Made by a program: the position numbers and the translations under genes. DNA of 64,000 nt from Schizochytrium sp. TIO01 (lineage: Eukaryota; Sar; Bigyra; Thraustochytrida; Thraustochytriidae), in NCBI GenBank assembly GCA_004764695.1, contig SMSO01000014.1, forward strand, positions 2,059,148 to 2,123,147. Direction: 5' to 3'. This document shows positions 41,203 through 50,786 of the stretch, piece by piece. Under the pieces are notes generated by a model. That model saw only the letters and a program-made list of their open reading frames with translations, ran no database searches and was not told where the DNA came from. How positions within the stretch are numbered: the stretch's first letter is position 1; every line of letters starts with the position of its first letter.

Positions 41203-43509
41203 ATGCAGGTACAATACGTCACCCCATTTAAGGATAAGTACCAGCGCAATAATAAGCAGACTGGACGCAAGAACTTGCGATGCTTTCCCCTATGCCACGC
41301 ATCACGACACATTGCCTCTGGATTTTGTGGGCAGCAAGTGAAGATAATTGTGCGGAATTGCGAGGTGGAACCCTCACGCCTTAGGGTGTGGGCGCAATTT
41401 GAGGGTGCTACTGATCCTCCTGTAGTGCAAATCGGGGACTTGTACAAAGAATCAGATGCTGTCAAGCAAGAACGATCGCGACAATACCCGGTGCTTCCAT
41501 GGATGCGTGGTAATGTTTATCAAGGCGAAGTTGAATTTGATGAACATGGCTTCGAACAGGCTGGCTCAAAGCGGCTGAACCTTTATTCGGGTAGCGTCAC
41601 GATTGTTGTCAACTCTGAACGCATGGGTTGGCACTACCAATGGGCAAGTAACAAGCACACCTGTAATAATTTTCATGTGATGCGCACATACCTGTACGAA
41701 ACATTGGATGATGGAGAAACAATGCGAAATGTCGGCGCATTCGACTCGCCCTCATTTCAGATTTTCTGTCGTCGTCGTCAACGCAAACCTACTGCTAATC
41801 TCCAACCTATGGCTCCTGCAACGACGCCACCCAATGCTCGTGCCCCCGCGGTAGAATTACAACAACAACAACAAAATGATCAAGACGAGCTCCACATAGA
41901 CTCCTCAAGCGGTTGCGCCCCAGCATCCTCGTCCTCCTCCTCTTCTTTCTCACCTCTATCGCCTGCAACAACAACAACAACAACAACTCCCGGAGTCACA
42001 AGTCCATTAACGTCGTATATACCTACAAACCTAAGCCCGCAACCATCTCTATCGTCGATAGACCTAGAAAGGCCAACGTACATGGATGGCCGCAAGCGTA
42101 AGACATCCACAGGGCCACAATCGCCATCTAGCGCTTCCATATCCTCTCCAGATGCAGCAGCCTTTGAGTCCATGGATAACGATGACCTCATCGAATTCCG
42201 TGCGAAGATGCGACGTCGGCTCTCTGTCATCTCAGATCCTTCCACTGGTCAACCTGTTCTTCCGCAAAGCGCATTTCTAAAGCTAATGGAGATTAGTTGC
42301 TTCCGTGGTAAACCTGATCAAATCGAAGAAGAGGAAGGCACTAAGATTCGTGATGGCGGCGTCCTTGTCGGCACCTCTGACTCTGCCATCGAGGATTTTT
42401 CCTCTAACCTACTTGGTGGTATTGTCTGTGGTTTTGACATGAACACCCTCATGGATGAAAATGACATATATGGTGAGGGTTCAAACTATGGCGGTCTTCT
42501 CGACGGAGAATTTGCAGCATTTACGGAAGCACAACCTACACCACCAAAGTCAACTTATCTGGCTGTGCGAAGCGTAGCGGCTGATCTTGCTGGATATTTG
42601 CAAGAAGAAGAGTCCTTTACACAAGCCATCAGTGACTTCTTCCAGGGCAATGCCCTTATTGATATGACAGAGGATAACATATCTGGCCTTTTTCGGCAGT
42701 TTGTTGCTGTTGTGCAAATGCACGTTGAAGGTTATCTTTGCTCACGTGGAATCTCCATGGAAAACTTTTTGAGGGATCTTGAAAAGGAATCTAGTATTGT
42801 TCATCAAGCAGGAGTTTTCACACCCAAAGAAAGTGAGGCAGAACCTACACAACGCTACGCAGCCTTTAAGTTGAATTTTTTGCGCCGTCTCCGCAGTGAG
42901 ACACGACCGTCGTCCTTCCCGCCGAACCAACAGCCAGCAACACCTGATTTTGATGTGAGTGGAAGCTGGGTCAATACAGGTCAAGATGAGGATGACAGCC
43001 AAACCGTGCACAAAATTCTTCAAGCCCACGGTTACCCTGTCTTTATCTTTCAAACTGTGCGCAGTATGCTTTCCCGCTTCCGAGTAACTATGTCCCGCGA
43101 TTGGGTTCTTATCCAAGGTGTGAAGAAACTCATGAGCAATGCTGAGTTTCTTTTCCAATTTGACGGTAGGGACCACTCCTTCGAAATCCCCTATGTTGTT
43201 CCACTAGGCATGCCCTCCATTCCATGCATGTACCGCTGCTCCAAATTTATTCGCGAAGGCCATCGCATCTTGCAGTGTGTCGTGCATGGTGACTTTCCTC
43301 GCTCCGAGGGAGGCCGCTTCGAAATTGTTCGTGAGATTTTTGTACTTTCCAACAAAGAAATGCTCCAGTCTCATGTATCCTTTGATATTGTCCGCGAAGA
43401 TGGCTTCCGCGAGACAATCGCAGAAATTTCCCAGCGATTTATCCGCGTCTGCGGTCAAGACGAATACCATGAACTCCTTGACATCGCTGATGATCTTCTC
43501 GCCATGTAA
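41203..43509 (+). CDS. Two-domain orphan protein: N-terminal beta-rich basic domain, C-terminal lipocalin/FABP-like domain
   Basis: I do not recognise this 768-residue protein as a named family. Residues ~1-175 form a compact region rich in beta-type strands (CGQQVKIIVRNCEVEPSRL, LNLYSGSVTIVVNSERMGWH) with conserved-looking Cys, Trp and His. It ends in SPSFQIFCRRRQRKP, a layout reminiscent of immunoglobulin-like DNA-binding folds (inference). A long Ser/Thr/Pro/Gln linker follows (CAA and ACA triplet runs) with a basic RKRK and KMRRR patch. A helical mid-region lies at about 450-570. Residues ~582-737 begin SGSWV and follow the pattern of a lipocalin/FABP-like barrel (HKILQAHGYPVFIFQ, WVLIQGVKKLMSNAEFLF, GHRILQCVVHGDF, FEIVREIFVL). 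Together this could be a ligand-responsive nuclear protein, which is speculation. The first in-frame ATG is used; the frame upstream starts at TTG. A TATA-like element lies 130 bp upstream. Confidence 0.8.
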   Translation: MQVQYVTPFKDKYQRNNKQTGRKNLRCFPLCHASRHIASGFCGQQVKIIVRNCEVEPSRLRVWAQFEGATDPPVVQIGDLYKESDAVKQERSRQYPVLPWMRGNVYQGEVEFDEHGFEQAGSKRLNLYSGSVTIVVNSERMGWHYQWASNKHTCNNFHVMRTYLYETLDDGETMRNVGAFDSPSFQIFCRRRQRKPTANLQPMAPATTPPNARAPAVELQQQQQNDQDELHIDSSSGCAPASSSSSSSFSPLSPATTTTTTTPGVTSPLTSYIPTNLSPQPSLSSIDLERPTYMDGRKRKTSTGPQSPSSASISSPDAAAFESMDNDDLIEFRAKMRRRLSVISDPSTGQPVLPQSAFLKLMEISCFRGKPDQIEEEEGTKIRDGGVLVGTSDSAIEDFSSNLLGGIVCGFDMNTLMDENDIYGEGSNYGGLLDGEFAAFTEAQPTPPKSTYLAVRSVAADLAGYLQEEESFTQAISDFFQGNALIDMTEDNISGLFRQFVAVVQMHVEGYLCSRGISMENFLRDLEKESSIVHQAGVFTPKESEAEPTQRYAAFKLNFLRRLRSETRPSSFPPNQQPATPDFDVSGSWVNTGQDEDDSQTVHKILQAHGYPVFIFQTVRSMLSRFRVTMSRDWVLIQGVKKLMSNAEFLFQFDGRDHSFEIPYVVPLGMPSIPCMYRCSKFIREGHRILQCVVHGDFPRSEGGRFEIVREIFVLSNKEMLQSHVSFDIVREDGFRETIAEISQRFIRVCGQDEYHELLDIADDLLAM

Positions 43510-44702
43510 CCAATATCCCTTTGATGAATGAATTGAAATATTCCCGCTTCTACTACTAATAATTACGAATAGATTTACTGCCATGACCCATTTTGCCCTT
43601 GATCTACCAACTCTAACCATATCCTTTTCATTTCAATTTTCTTTGTATGCTATTCCTCTTCTTCGGATCACTTCTACCTTCAAATATTTGCCTCTATTTT
43701 CCCACTAAACGATATTTTTATAGAAGCAATCTTCATCATAGGTTTACGTATGATTGTTGGCATGGGCTAAGTTTCACATGATACATTTGTACCTCCGTCT
43801 TTAGGGTCTGAGGTACTTGGCCATTCCCCCACAGATTCTCTCTGATCCTTTGCCACAACACGATACCTGAGAAAATCCAAGGCAGAATGTATATAGCGAG
43901 TTCCTGGTCACTCTCTCATGAAATAATTCAACTACTTGCAAGCAACTCAATCTCCCCTTGAAACAGATAACCCTCCATCCCCATAAATCTGAAAATGGCC
44001 CATACTTCAAGTCGGAATGTGTAAATTGACCTGCTGCTGTACATAATGAAACTAGTTAACACGCGCCTCAGCTGTCATCCGTTGAAACAAAGAGTGCACC
44101 GATAATGGAGTACATGGGGAATCTCTCAGACGCGCAACGGAAGAAATCCATCAACCAGAAACGTTGCTGTAGGGATTCCAAAACCAGAACCATGAAGTTC
44201 AACATAAAGCTGCCTGAGAATAGCCAAATTCAAGATGATTCTTTCGGGCGTTTCGAAGACGACATTGAACATACCAAGAATAAGAATCATTCATTTATAA
44301 GTGAGAAACCGGACGGTACGGAGAAACAGTTCGGGAAAACATTAGAGGTTATGTTTTGCCGATACGTTAGTTTATTTCGTGAAACAGCGCACCAACAGCA
44401 GCAATCAAGAAACTCGCGGTAGCGAAAGCTTCGGAAGGTTCCTGTTTGCCTCGTATCGAGCATACTCTACCTGTTTGGGCGAGCTTCTCACCAAAATCGT
44501 GAATATACTCACGGTTTTCGGTGACACCTACGAAGTTTTAGATTAATCTTAGAGTTTCGTTCGTGAATAACTGCTCCTTCGTTTTGTGGAGCCCAAAGAC
44601 TCTGAGCAAATCGCAACGACAACAACTTAGTTTATTAACTACAACCTGCGCACTCGTCGTGAAGATCTTGTCTTAGGAAACTTCAACAGAAGCTAGACAG
44701 GA
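43510..44702. other. Spacer between the orphan gene and TXNDC9
   Basis: The left part is the 3' UTR of the orphan gene and the right part the TXNDC9 promoter. An ATG-initiated frame of 105 codons at 44105-44422 (+) encodes a hydrophilic Lys/Asn/Gln-rich peptide without recognisable features. I leave it uncalled. Confidence 0.5.
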
Positions 44703-45548
44703 ATGCCTCTCCCTCAGGGTCAGCTGCTTGGCAGCGAAGAAGTTCAACAGAATGTTTCCACACGCTTCGAGCAAGCTTGTATGGAGCTTAAGGCAAAGGG
44801 CGAGCGCCAGCGTGCCGAAAAAGCCCTTAAGGATGAGGAAGAACGCCGCGAGCAGGCTCGTGAGGAGGCTTCTCGCCCCTTGAAGGAGCGTCTTGCCTTT
44901 ATGAAGGACTCAGATGACGTGATGACTGCTGCCATGTACAAGCAGCAGCAAAACCAGGATGAGGAAGACCGCGATGCTGTTCTTGATGACGATGCTGAGC
45001 TTGACGCTCTTCGTCAAGCACGATTGGACAAGATGAAGAAATCAAAAGCACAGATGCAGGAGAACCTTTCTAAGGGTCACGGTCAGTATGAAGAGGTCTT
45101 TGAGGAGGATTTCCTGAAGACTGTCCTCGCTAGCAAATTTTGTGTCGCGCACTTTTATCACAATGACTTTGAGCGTTGCAAGCTCATGGACAAGCACTTG
45201 AAGCTCATGGCTGTCAACCATGTGGAGGCCCGCTTTTTCAAGATTGATGCTGAAAAGGCACTGTTCTTTGTGGAGAAACTCAACATCCGTACTTTGCCTA
45301 CATTGATCTTTTTCCAGGATGGCAAGGCTATTGACCGCCTCATGGGTTTCCAAGACCTTCCCAATGGCGATGACTTCACAACTCGTGATCTTGAAGAGCG
45401 TATCGGCATCACTGGTGCTATTAAGATGGAGCGTGCCTTTTATGAAGAGCGTTCTGATGTGGGTGCCGTCAAGAAGCCTGTCAAATCAACAATTACCAGG
45501 GGATTTACACAACGTACTGAGGATTTTGAGGACCCTTTCGATGACTAA
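44703..45548 (+). CDS. Thioredoxin domain-containing protein 9 (TXNDC9 / phosducin-like PLP3)
   Basis: This 281-residue cytosolic cofactor belongs to the PLP3/TXNDC9 family, which modulates CCT/TRiC folding of actin and tubulin. An N-terminal charged helical region (about 20-115) is longer than in the human protein. The signature NLSKGHGQYEEV leads into a thioredoxin fold (about 135-240: KFCVAHFYHNDFERCKLMDKHL, ARFFKIDAEKA, IRTLPTLIFFQDGK, LMGFQDLPNGDDFTT). No CxxC redox motif is present, only the single Cys of the FERCK segment, as in TXNDC9. The tail contains ITRG and an acidic end (EDPFDD), matching the human pattern. The start is the first ATG (caggaATGcc). It converges with the minus-strand gene at 45787 with a 238-bp gap. 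Confidence 0.93.
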   Translation: MPLPQGQLLGSEEVQQNVSTRFEQACMELKAKGERQRAEKALKDEEERREQAREEASRPLKERLAFMKDSDDVMTAAMYKQQQNQDEEDRDAVLDDDAELDALRQARLDKMKKSKAQMQENLSKGHGQYEEVFEEDFLKTVLASKFCVAHFYHNDFERCKLMDKHLKLMAVNHVEARFFKIDAEKALFFVEKLNIRTLPTLIFFQDGKAIDRLMGFQDLPNGDDFTTRDLEERIGITGAIKMERAFYEERSDVGAVKKPVKSTITRGFTQRTEDFEDPFDD

Positions 45549-45786
45549 TCTGAGTAGCACTAGTATATACAATTCTCACCACACCAAGTCATATAAACAT
45601 CCGTAACCACACACATCTGCACGGTTCTTTCTCTCACTAAGGGAAGACAAGATAAAAAATAACCAGCCTTTTAATGCCTTTGTTGTTGATGAAAATGTAT
45701 TTACGTTTTTTTCTCCTTGTCTCTATTCTGAATTTAAAAGAGAAAAATGAAAAGCTATCAGCTTCCTTATTCCTTTACAAAAAAAA

Positions 45787-48366
45787 TTACACTCGCTTAC
45801 TTCGTTTGCTGTCATTTATGTTTCCACTTTGAGAAGAGACTTGCTTTCGTTTCTTCAAAAATTTAGAAAGCCAGGCTTTACGTTTCTCTGAATTCGAGGG
45901 ATCAGCATCTGCAGTAGACAGCGAGTTTTCATTGTTTGAGTTTGAGGCATCAGAAGGAATAGCAGATGAACCCTTTCTCTTTTTGGTGCTTTCGGAGCTA
46001 ATCGGAGGGGGCGATACTAGTATCTCGCTAGAATTTGAGGAACCGACTGGCCCAGTTCGTTCCTTTCCCTCAAGAGGTCTCTTCAAGTTCATAAAAGGGA
46101 AGGTTTCTGCTTGCCGTCCTAATTCTTTCGACTCGACAAAACTATGTTGTTGTTCTTGTGAGGTTCTGGTCACCGCCAGAGCCGTCGCTGTACTGTCCAC
46201 CGCTGTAATGTCTTCAACAGAGTGATATTCTGGTGAGTGCAAAGAGCCCTTTGTAATCACAGATTTAGCTTTCCTGGTTACAGATATGACATGCGAGTTA
46301 GAAGGAATTCCGCCAGGTATAGGATTTTGCTGAAGGTCAGATGTTGAGTTCGTCTCTTTCGAAATTAATAGCTCTTCTTTGCCCCTTCTTTTGTTATTCA
46401 TTGAACTGCTAGGTTCTCCGTTTTCCCTTTCAGAATGATTCATTCTAGCTTGAGCTGAGTTGGCAGCGTCTAAGCTTACTACACTCTTTGAAATCGTTTT
46501 CGGTGCATCTGCTACTAGAGAACGATATCGTTGACGAAACGCAGGCCGAGACGAAGATAGAACGCTGCGTACAGCTGTCTGGGGCTCAGGGCTCGAAACA
46601 ACAGACAAAGATGATGTTGGCGATTGGGACATGGGGGTCTTCATTCCGATTTCATCAATGTGCTTGCCGAACTCTGCTGGTCGATCTGGGATAATGCCTG
46701 TGTCTGCAAGATACGGACCTTGGATTGAGTAAGAAGAGCCATGAGTTGTCCCATGAACATGATCCGTTTTGTCTACGTTTCCCTCAGTACAGGTATCATT
46801 CACAAGTGGCAAATGCTTTTGTCTTAAGTCTTTACGCGGAGATTGCCTAGATGCACTCAAAGTTTCTCTCGCCTCATTGGAAATCCTGAGCCCAGAATCA
46901 CGAATAAATTGAGAGAAGTTTGAAGGCTCAAGATTCTCCATTACTAAAGGGTTGAATCTCATTGTTATCACCCCTGAGAGAATTTCAGAGTCCTTATCAA
47001 GGCAACCAGAAATTGTAAACCCTGCGCCAGTCAAAAGCCATGCCTCTTTGACATCAGGAGTGATTACTGAGCGCTCTAATGTAGACTGGCCAACCCACAC
47101 GTCTGTTGGATTTAATTCAATTTTGCAAAGCCACTGAGCCGTAGAATTATGAGTATCCTTTGTTCGTGGGTCAATTGCAAAGCTCAATGGGAGATGATTT
47201 CGGAGCTTTAAGCTAGCTGGAGGTTGTGCCCATCCAGAAATCCAGCTGTCGTCGTTGTCCCAAGTACACTGAAACTGCCAACTAAACTCGCTTGTATGTT
47301 TTGAGACACGCGGGCTATTACTTCGCATGGAAGACGACGTTTGTCTGTGACAAGCGCTCGACGATACCAATGCCGGGGCCTTACTTTGAGACTGAGACTG
47401 AGACTGAGACTGAGACTGAGACTGAGACTGAGATTGGCAAGTTTCCACAACATGAGCCTGTCCCCAATGAAATGCCATCCACCCATCATCTTTCTCTGAG
47501 CCTGATAATGATGTGGAGGAACTTAATGTGCTATGATGGTCAACGTCATCATCGTAATTGCCATCCTTATGATTATCTTTGTCGGCACTGAGTGCATTAA
47601 TCACCTCAAGAGAAGAACGAGAAGATGCGTTTTTGCCCTTCAAGCAAGAAGGAATCCAAATCGATTTGTTCTTTTGAGGTGAATAACTGGAATAGATCTT
47701 TTGAAGCAAGTCCGTCAACTCCCCAGGCACAATTAACCAATTTCGAAGTAATTCATCGGTTTCACTCTTACTCGGCAAAGCATCTGGTAAATTGAGTCCT
47801 TCTCTTGAATCTTCTAGTACAGATTGGCTGCTCAAATGAACCCGCCTAGCTTCAACAATACGTAAGTAAAATTTGGGCTTTACATGTGTCATTATGGTCC
47901 CCTGCTTGCGCACAGACAACTGTGAGTCTCTAACACATTCATCGAATGCAAGTAGAGCCTTTGACACGCTAAGATGTGCACTACCAAGGTCTTCAATCAT
48001 TATTCTGTCAGGATCTTCTTCTAGATCAAGAAGCACTCTGGCCTGGTGTTCTGAATCAGTCACAATAAAAGCTCCATCTTCCTTTCCAATAACTTTCACA
48101 ACACCACTTTTACTTAAAGCGTCTTTCTCGTGGTTAGCTCTTATGTTCTCTTCAGAACAGTCTTTGCTTGCACGTTTTAAGAAGCAAAGCAGCCCAGATT
48201 CTGGTTTTGCCGTATCTTTTGTTAGGGATTCATCCTCACAAACTTTCTTAGTCAATGAGACCAATGACGACCTTGCATAACGATCGAGACATTCTTGAGC
48301 CTGAAGGCTACGTACTTTTCGCGCAGTTCGAAGACCGTCTTCCACTTGATCAATCAACCATCCCAT
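45787..48366 (-). CDS. Large Ser-rich protein with a TPP1/ACD-like N-terminal OB-fold candidate
   Basis: This 859-residue protein is mostly disordered and Ser/Thr-rich, apart from an N-terminal module of about 190 residues. That module follows the order seen in the OB fold of the telomere protein TPP1/ACD. MGWLIDQVEDGL at the start corresponds to PWIRELI, a long helical insertion follows, then a VVKVIGKEDGAFIVTDSEHQARVLL strand pair, and then a GTIM strand with FYLRIVEARRVHL (compare FYLQVDRFSLL). The resemblance is in pattern, not strong identity, so the call is tentative. A second folded stretch may lie at about 340-480 (FSWQFQCTWDNDD, STAQWLCKIELNPTDVWVG). An (SQ)n run (about 313-327) comes from a hexanucleotide repeat. 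Two lysine-rich clusters near the C-terminus (STKKRKGSS, KFLKKRKQ, SKRSKRV) indicate a nuclear protein. Start: the first ATG is codon 7 of a longer frame that opens with TTG. Confidence 0.7.
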   Translation of the reverse strand: MGWLIDQVEDGLRTARKVRSLQAQECLDRYARSSLVSLTKKVCEDESLTKDTAKPESGLLCFLKRASKDCSEENIRANHEKDALSKSGVVKVIGKEDGAFIVTDSEHQARVLLDLEEDPDRIMIEDLGSAHLSVSKALLAFDECVRDSQLSVRKQGTIMTHVKPKFYLRIVEARRVHLSSQSVLEDSREGLNLPDALPSKSETDELLRNWLIVPGELTDLLQKIYSSYSPQKNKSIWIPSCLKGKNASSRSSLEVINALSADKDNHKDGNYDDDVDHHSTLSSSTSLSGSEKDDGWMAFHWGQAHVVETCQSQSQSQSQSQSQSQSQSKAPALVSSSACHRQTSSSMRSNSPRVSKHTSEFSWQFQCTWDNDDSWISGWAQPPASLKLRNHLPLSFAIDPRTKDTHNSTAQWLCKIELNPTDVWVGQSTLERSVITPDVKEAWLLTGAGFTISGCLDKDSEILSGVITMRFNPLVMENLEPSNFSQFIRDSGLRISNEARETLSASRQSPRKDLRQKHLPLVNDTCTEGNVDKTDHVHGTTHGSSYSIQGPYLADTGIIPDRPAEFGKHIDEIGMKTPMSQSPTSSLSVVSSPEPQTAVRSVLSSSRPAFRQRYRSLVADAPKTISKSVVSLDAANSAQARMNHSERENGEPSSSMNNKRRGKEELLISKETNSTSDLQQNPIPGGIPSNSHVISVTRKAKSVITKGSLHSPEYHSVEDITAVDSTATALAVTRTSQEQQHSFVESKELGRQAETFPFMNLKRPLEGKERTGPVGSSNSSEILVSPPPISSESTKKRKGSSAIPSDASNSNNENSLSTADADPSNSEKRKAWLSKFLKKRKQVSSQSGNINDSKRSKRV
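47388..47432. repeat. (GAGACT)n coding hexanucleotide repeat
   Basis: About seven tandem GAGACT units on the + strand encode a Ser-Gln dipeptide run in the minus-strand TPP1-like gene. In-frame hexamers can change copy number without frameshift. Confidence 0.9.
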
Positions 48367-48613
48367 GGGCTTACCTCCCGGCAAAAAACTTTGCTGCCCG
48401 AGAAAGATCTAAGGCTCGTTCCACTGCTTACAGCCACTGGCTGACGAGCTTGCGAGGAACAAAGAAAGGAATCTGATGAGTAGTTGGTGGATGAGATCCT
48501 TCAATTTCGTAAAGCAAAGTGCGAGAGCTTAAAGTCCCGTTCTTTAAAGCAGCAATCGGCGGTGGTTGATATGGAATAAGATAAAGGAGGTAGGATGGAA
48601 AATAAATAACTAA

Positions 48614-48638
48614 ATATATATATATATATATATATATT
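48614..48638. repeat. (TA)n microsatellite
   Basis: About twelve TA dinucleotides lie in the AT-rich spacer. Confidence 0.9.
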
Positions 48639-48955
48639 ATATTTATTTTTTTAATGGAATCAAAAAGTTCCGTTGATCCTCGCTTAAATATATGCTTGCG
48701 CTCTTGTTTTGTATGCTAGATTAATCAAAGTATGAGAAAAACTGATAAGGACTTTCTATTAACACAAGCCTCACAGACTAAATGCACGCAGGTATAGGAA
48801 GAAATAAAGAGAACGTTGGTCAGAAAGTTTGGAGACCCGAACTACAGACTTACAGGAGAAAGACGAACCTGTAGCCTCACGCCTGAGAGGCTCAACATTT
48901 GAGGATAAGCAGAATCACAAGGTTAAGCGACTGAGAACTGTGTTGATTGGCCGAG

Positions 48956-48965
48956 TATTTAAATA
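48956..48965 (+). promoter_or_regulatory. TATA-like element close to the GOST start codon
   Basis: TATTTAAATA follows an inverted CCAAT by 5 bp and ends only 27 bp before the ATG at 48993. If used as a TATA box, transcription would start almost at the ATG, leaving a leader of a few bases or none, so the true element may be elsewhere. Confidence 0.35.
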
Positions 48966-48987
48966 AGAAGTCAGCTGTGAATAACAG

Positions 48988-48996
48988 ATGCAATGA
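48988..48996 (+). promoter_or_regulatory. Two-codon upstream ORF overlapping the main start
   Basis: ATG CAA TGA: this micro-ORF encodes Met-Gln, and its stop overlaps the main start codon in the sequence ATGA. If the mRNA begins upstream, ribosomes would have to reinitiate or leaky-scan to translate the main frame. Confidence 0.4.
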
Positions 48997-50558
48997 AGAC
49001 AGAAAACTGTGCAGCTCACAATGGCCTGCTTGCGCTCACGATATTCCTACTGTTAATGGTTGAGCAAGCAACAGCTCTGCAAGCCAGTGGAACTATCAAA
49101 GGATCATCCTCATGGGAGTTTTTGGAAAAGTATATATTTGCCACAGGCCATGGAACCCTTAACTTTGAAGCACTCTTTCCGTATTCGCAGAGTCCGGTAC
49201 TCGCCTTCTATTACCTTGATGGGCGTCAAGGTGTCAACGAATTTGATTTGTGGAAAAATACAGTGAACGGCCAGCTCACATGTACGGAAAAGCTAGATGC
49301 AGCTGATCTTGCCACTAAGCTCAGCGCATATGAATCTGGAATTGTGTCCTACGCAGTTGAGACTATTGATTCGCGTGCGTACGTACGCTTAAAAGCAAAC
49401 TATACATTCTCAACACAGCGTCTCAGATACTTCATGGCTGCTGTTGGAAGTTGCGTTTATGGAGACGAAGTATGTGGTTCTTATGGTTGTGCAGATAGTA
49501 TTGAGATGGAGTGGTCACTTCATTTTCTGAATGGTGACGGATTTTTCCAGGAGCTATCGGCTCCGGACTATTCAATGTTTGTAGTATCTCTCTCGTTATT
49601 CTGCGTGTACTCGTTTTTTATAATCATGTTTTGGATTCCTGTCATCCAGAAACTCATTGCCAATGTAAAGCTACATGCAACGGTGATGTTCTTGTTTATA
49701 GCCACCGCAATGCAGATGGCATCGCTGTTCTTGCACTGGGTTTATTATTTGAGCACGGCGATGAATGGAACACCACGGTGGCGGATATTACTACTCTCAG
49801 ATTTTGCTCATGTTGCCTCTGAAAGTTTGATGTTACTATTGTGTAATGTCCTGGCAAAGGGCTGGACAATTACAGTGAGAAAGATCTCAGCGAAAGGACG
49901 AGTTAAAATTATGATATTTTATATCGTGTACCTTTCAGCTTCCTCACTCTCGGTACTTTATTATGATGTATATGTCCCCAAGGATGATGTCTCATATGTC
50001 TATGACTCAAAAGCAGGACTCACATTGCTTCTTATGCGGCTTCTCGCTTTTATTTGGATTCAGAGAGCAGTGGAAATAACGATTCGTAAGTACAAAGAGA
50101 AGGTGAGGTTTTTCTCAAAGTTCAGACGCCTTTCTGGAATCTGGCTTCTTAATACCCCATTTATGGTGGGTTGTCTCTTGGCTGTGGCTCCTTATTTGAG
50201 ATCCTCTATTGTCCACATTATTGATGCAATTGTATTAATGGTGTTTCAATTCGGCCTAGCAGCGTTATATAACCCTGATGGTTACTTTGCCTCGTCTTTT
50301 CCTTTCCACACGACCACAACAATGATGATGATGCCTGCATCAAAGAGGCCGGCCCAAACTCAAGCTTCTCTTCTCAATCAGCACGTACAGCGCGCACTGA
50401 ACTATTCATCGATGCTTATTAATGACATGCTTGTGTTTCTTTCGGAGGTTGATCCAGGTGAAGAGGCTTTAGTTCGCAATGATGAGGATTTGTATCTTCC
50501 GGAAGAAGACAAATCGACGCAGAATAAGCTTTTTGATAAAAAACCATTTCTGCACTAA
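48993..50558 (+). CDS. GPR180/TMEM145-type (GOST superfamily) seven-helix membrane protein
   Basis: This 521-residue membrane protein of the rhodopsin-like GPCR4 (GpcrRhopsn4) / GOST group has human members GPR180 and TMEM145. A signal peptide spans 1-28 (hydrophobic LLALTIFLLLMV). It is followed by a lumenal/extracellular domain of about 160 residues with paired cysteines (CVYGDEVCGSYGC) and then seven hydrophobic helices from about residue 190 to 425. FWIPVIQKLIANVKLHATVMF, LLHW-type and RFFSKFRRLSGIWLLNTPF segments match family positions. The cytosolic tail of about 90 residues has a Met-rich stretch (TTTMMMMPA) and is acidic. The role is unknown; GOST proteins are mostly trafficking-related, and GPCR signalling is not established. 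The start needs the first ATG to keep the signal peptide. It converges with the ARM-VPS9 gene at a 228-bp gap. Confidence 0.88.
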   Translation: MKTENCAAHNGLLALTIFLLLMVEQATALQASGTIKGSSSWEFLEKYIFATGHGTLNFEALFPYSQSPVLAFYYLDGRQGVNEFDLWKNTVNGQLTCTEKLDAADLATKLSAYESGIVSYAVETIDSRAYVRLKANYTFSTQRLRYFMAAVGSCVYGDEVCGSYGCADSIEMEWSLHFLNGDGFFQELSAPDYSMFVVSLSLFCVYSFFIIMFWIPVIQKLIANVKLHATVMFLFIATAMQMASLFLHWVYYLSTAMNGTPRWRILLLSDFAHVASESLMLLLCNVLAKGWTITVRKISAKGRVKIMIFYIVYLSASSLSVLYYDVYVPKDDVSYVYDSKAGLTLLLMRLLAFIWIQRAVEITIRKYKEKVRFFSKFRRLSGIWLLNTPFMVGCLLAVAPYLRSSIVHIIDAIVLMVFQFGLAALYNPDGYFASSFPFHTTTTMMMMPASKRPAQTQASLLNQHVQRALNYSSMLINDMLVFLSEVDPGEEALVRNDEDLYLPEEDKSTQNKLFDKKPFLH

Positions 50559-50786
50559 CTTTTCTTTTGATAATACGGGTCTTAAAAGTGACGAATTACT
50601 ATTATAAGTGCGGCGCTGATTCAGACTGTGCAAAAGCTATTGTAAACAACACCATAACCCCTGGAGATACATAATCAAGTTATTTTGCATTTTCTGAGTG
50701 ATTTGAGGGTGAGCTGTTTTATTTACATTGTAAGTTGGATTTTGTTTTCCTCTTTTTGTTTAATTTTTAATCTGAAAGCAAGAAGA

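Larger units (their letters stand above)
48367..48992. other. Divergent promoter region (TPP1-like / GOST)
   Basis: These 626 bp separate two divergent starts. A (TA)n run lies near 48614-48638 within AT-rich DNA. The right edge has an inverted CCAAT (ATTGG, 48946-48950) and a TATA-like TATTTAAATA at 48956-48965. Confidence 0.6.

Noticed and set aside
44105-44422. 105-codon frame upstream of TXNDC9
   Set aside because: Hydrophilic low-complexity product, no domain, and it lies where the TXNDC9 promoter should be.
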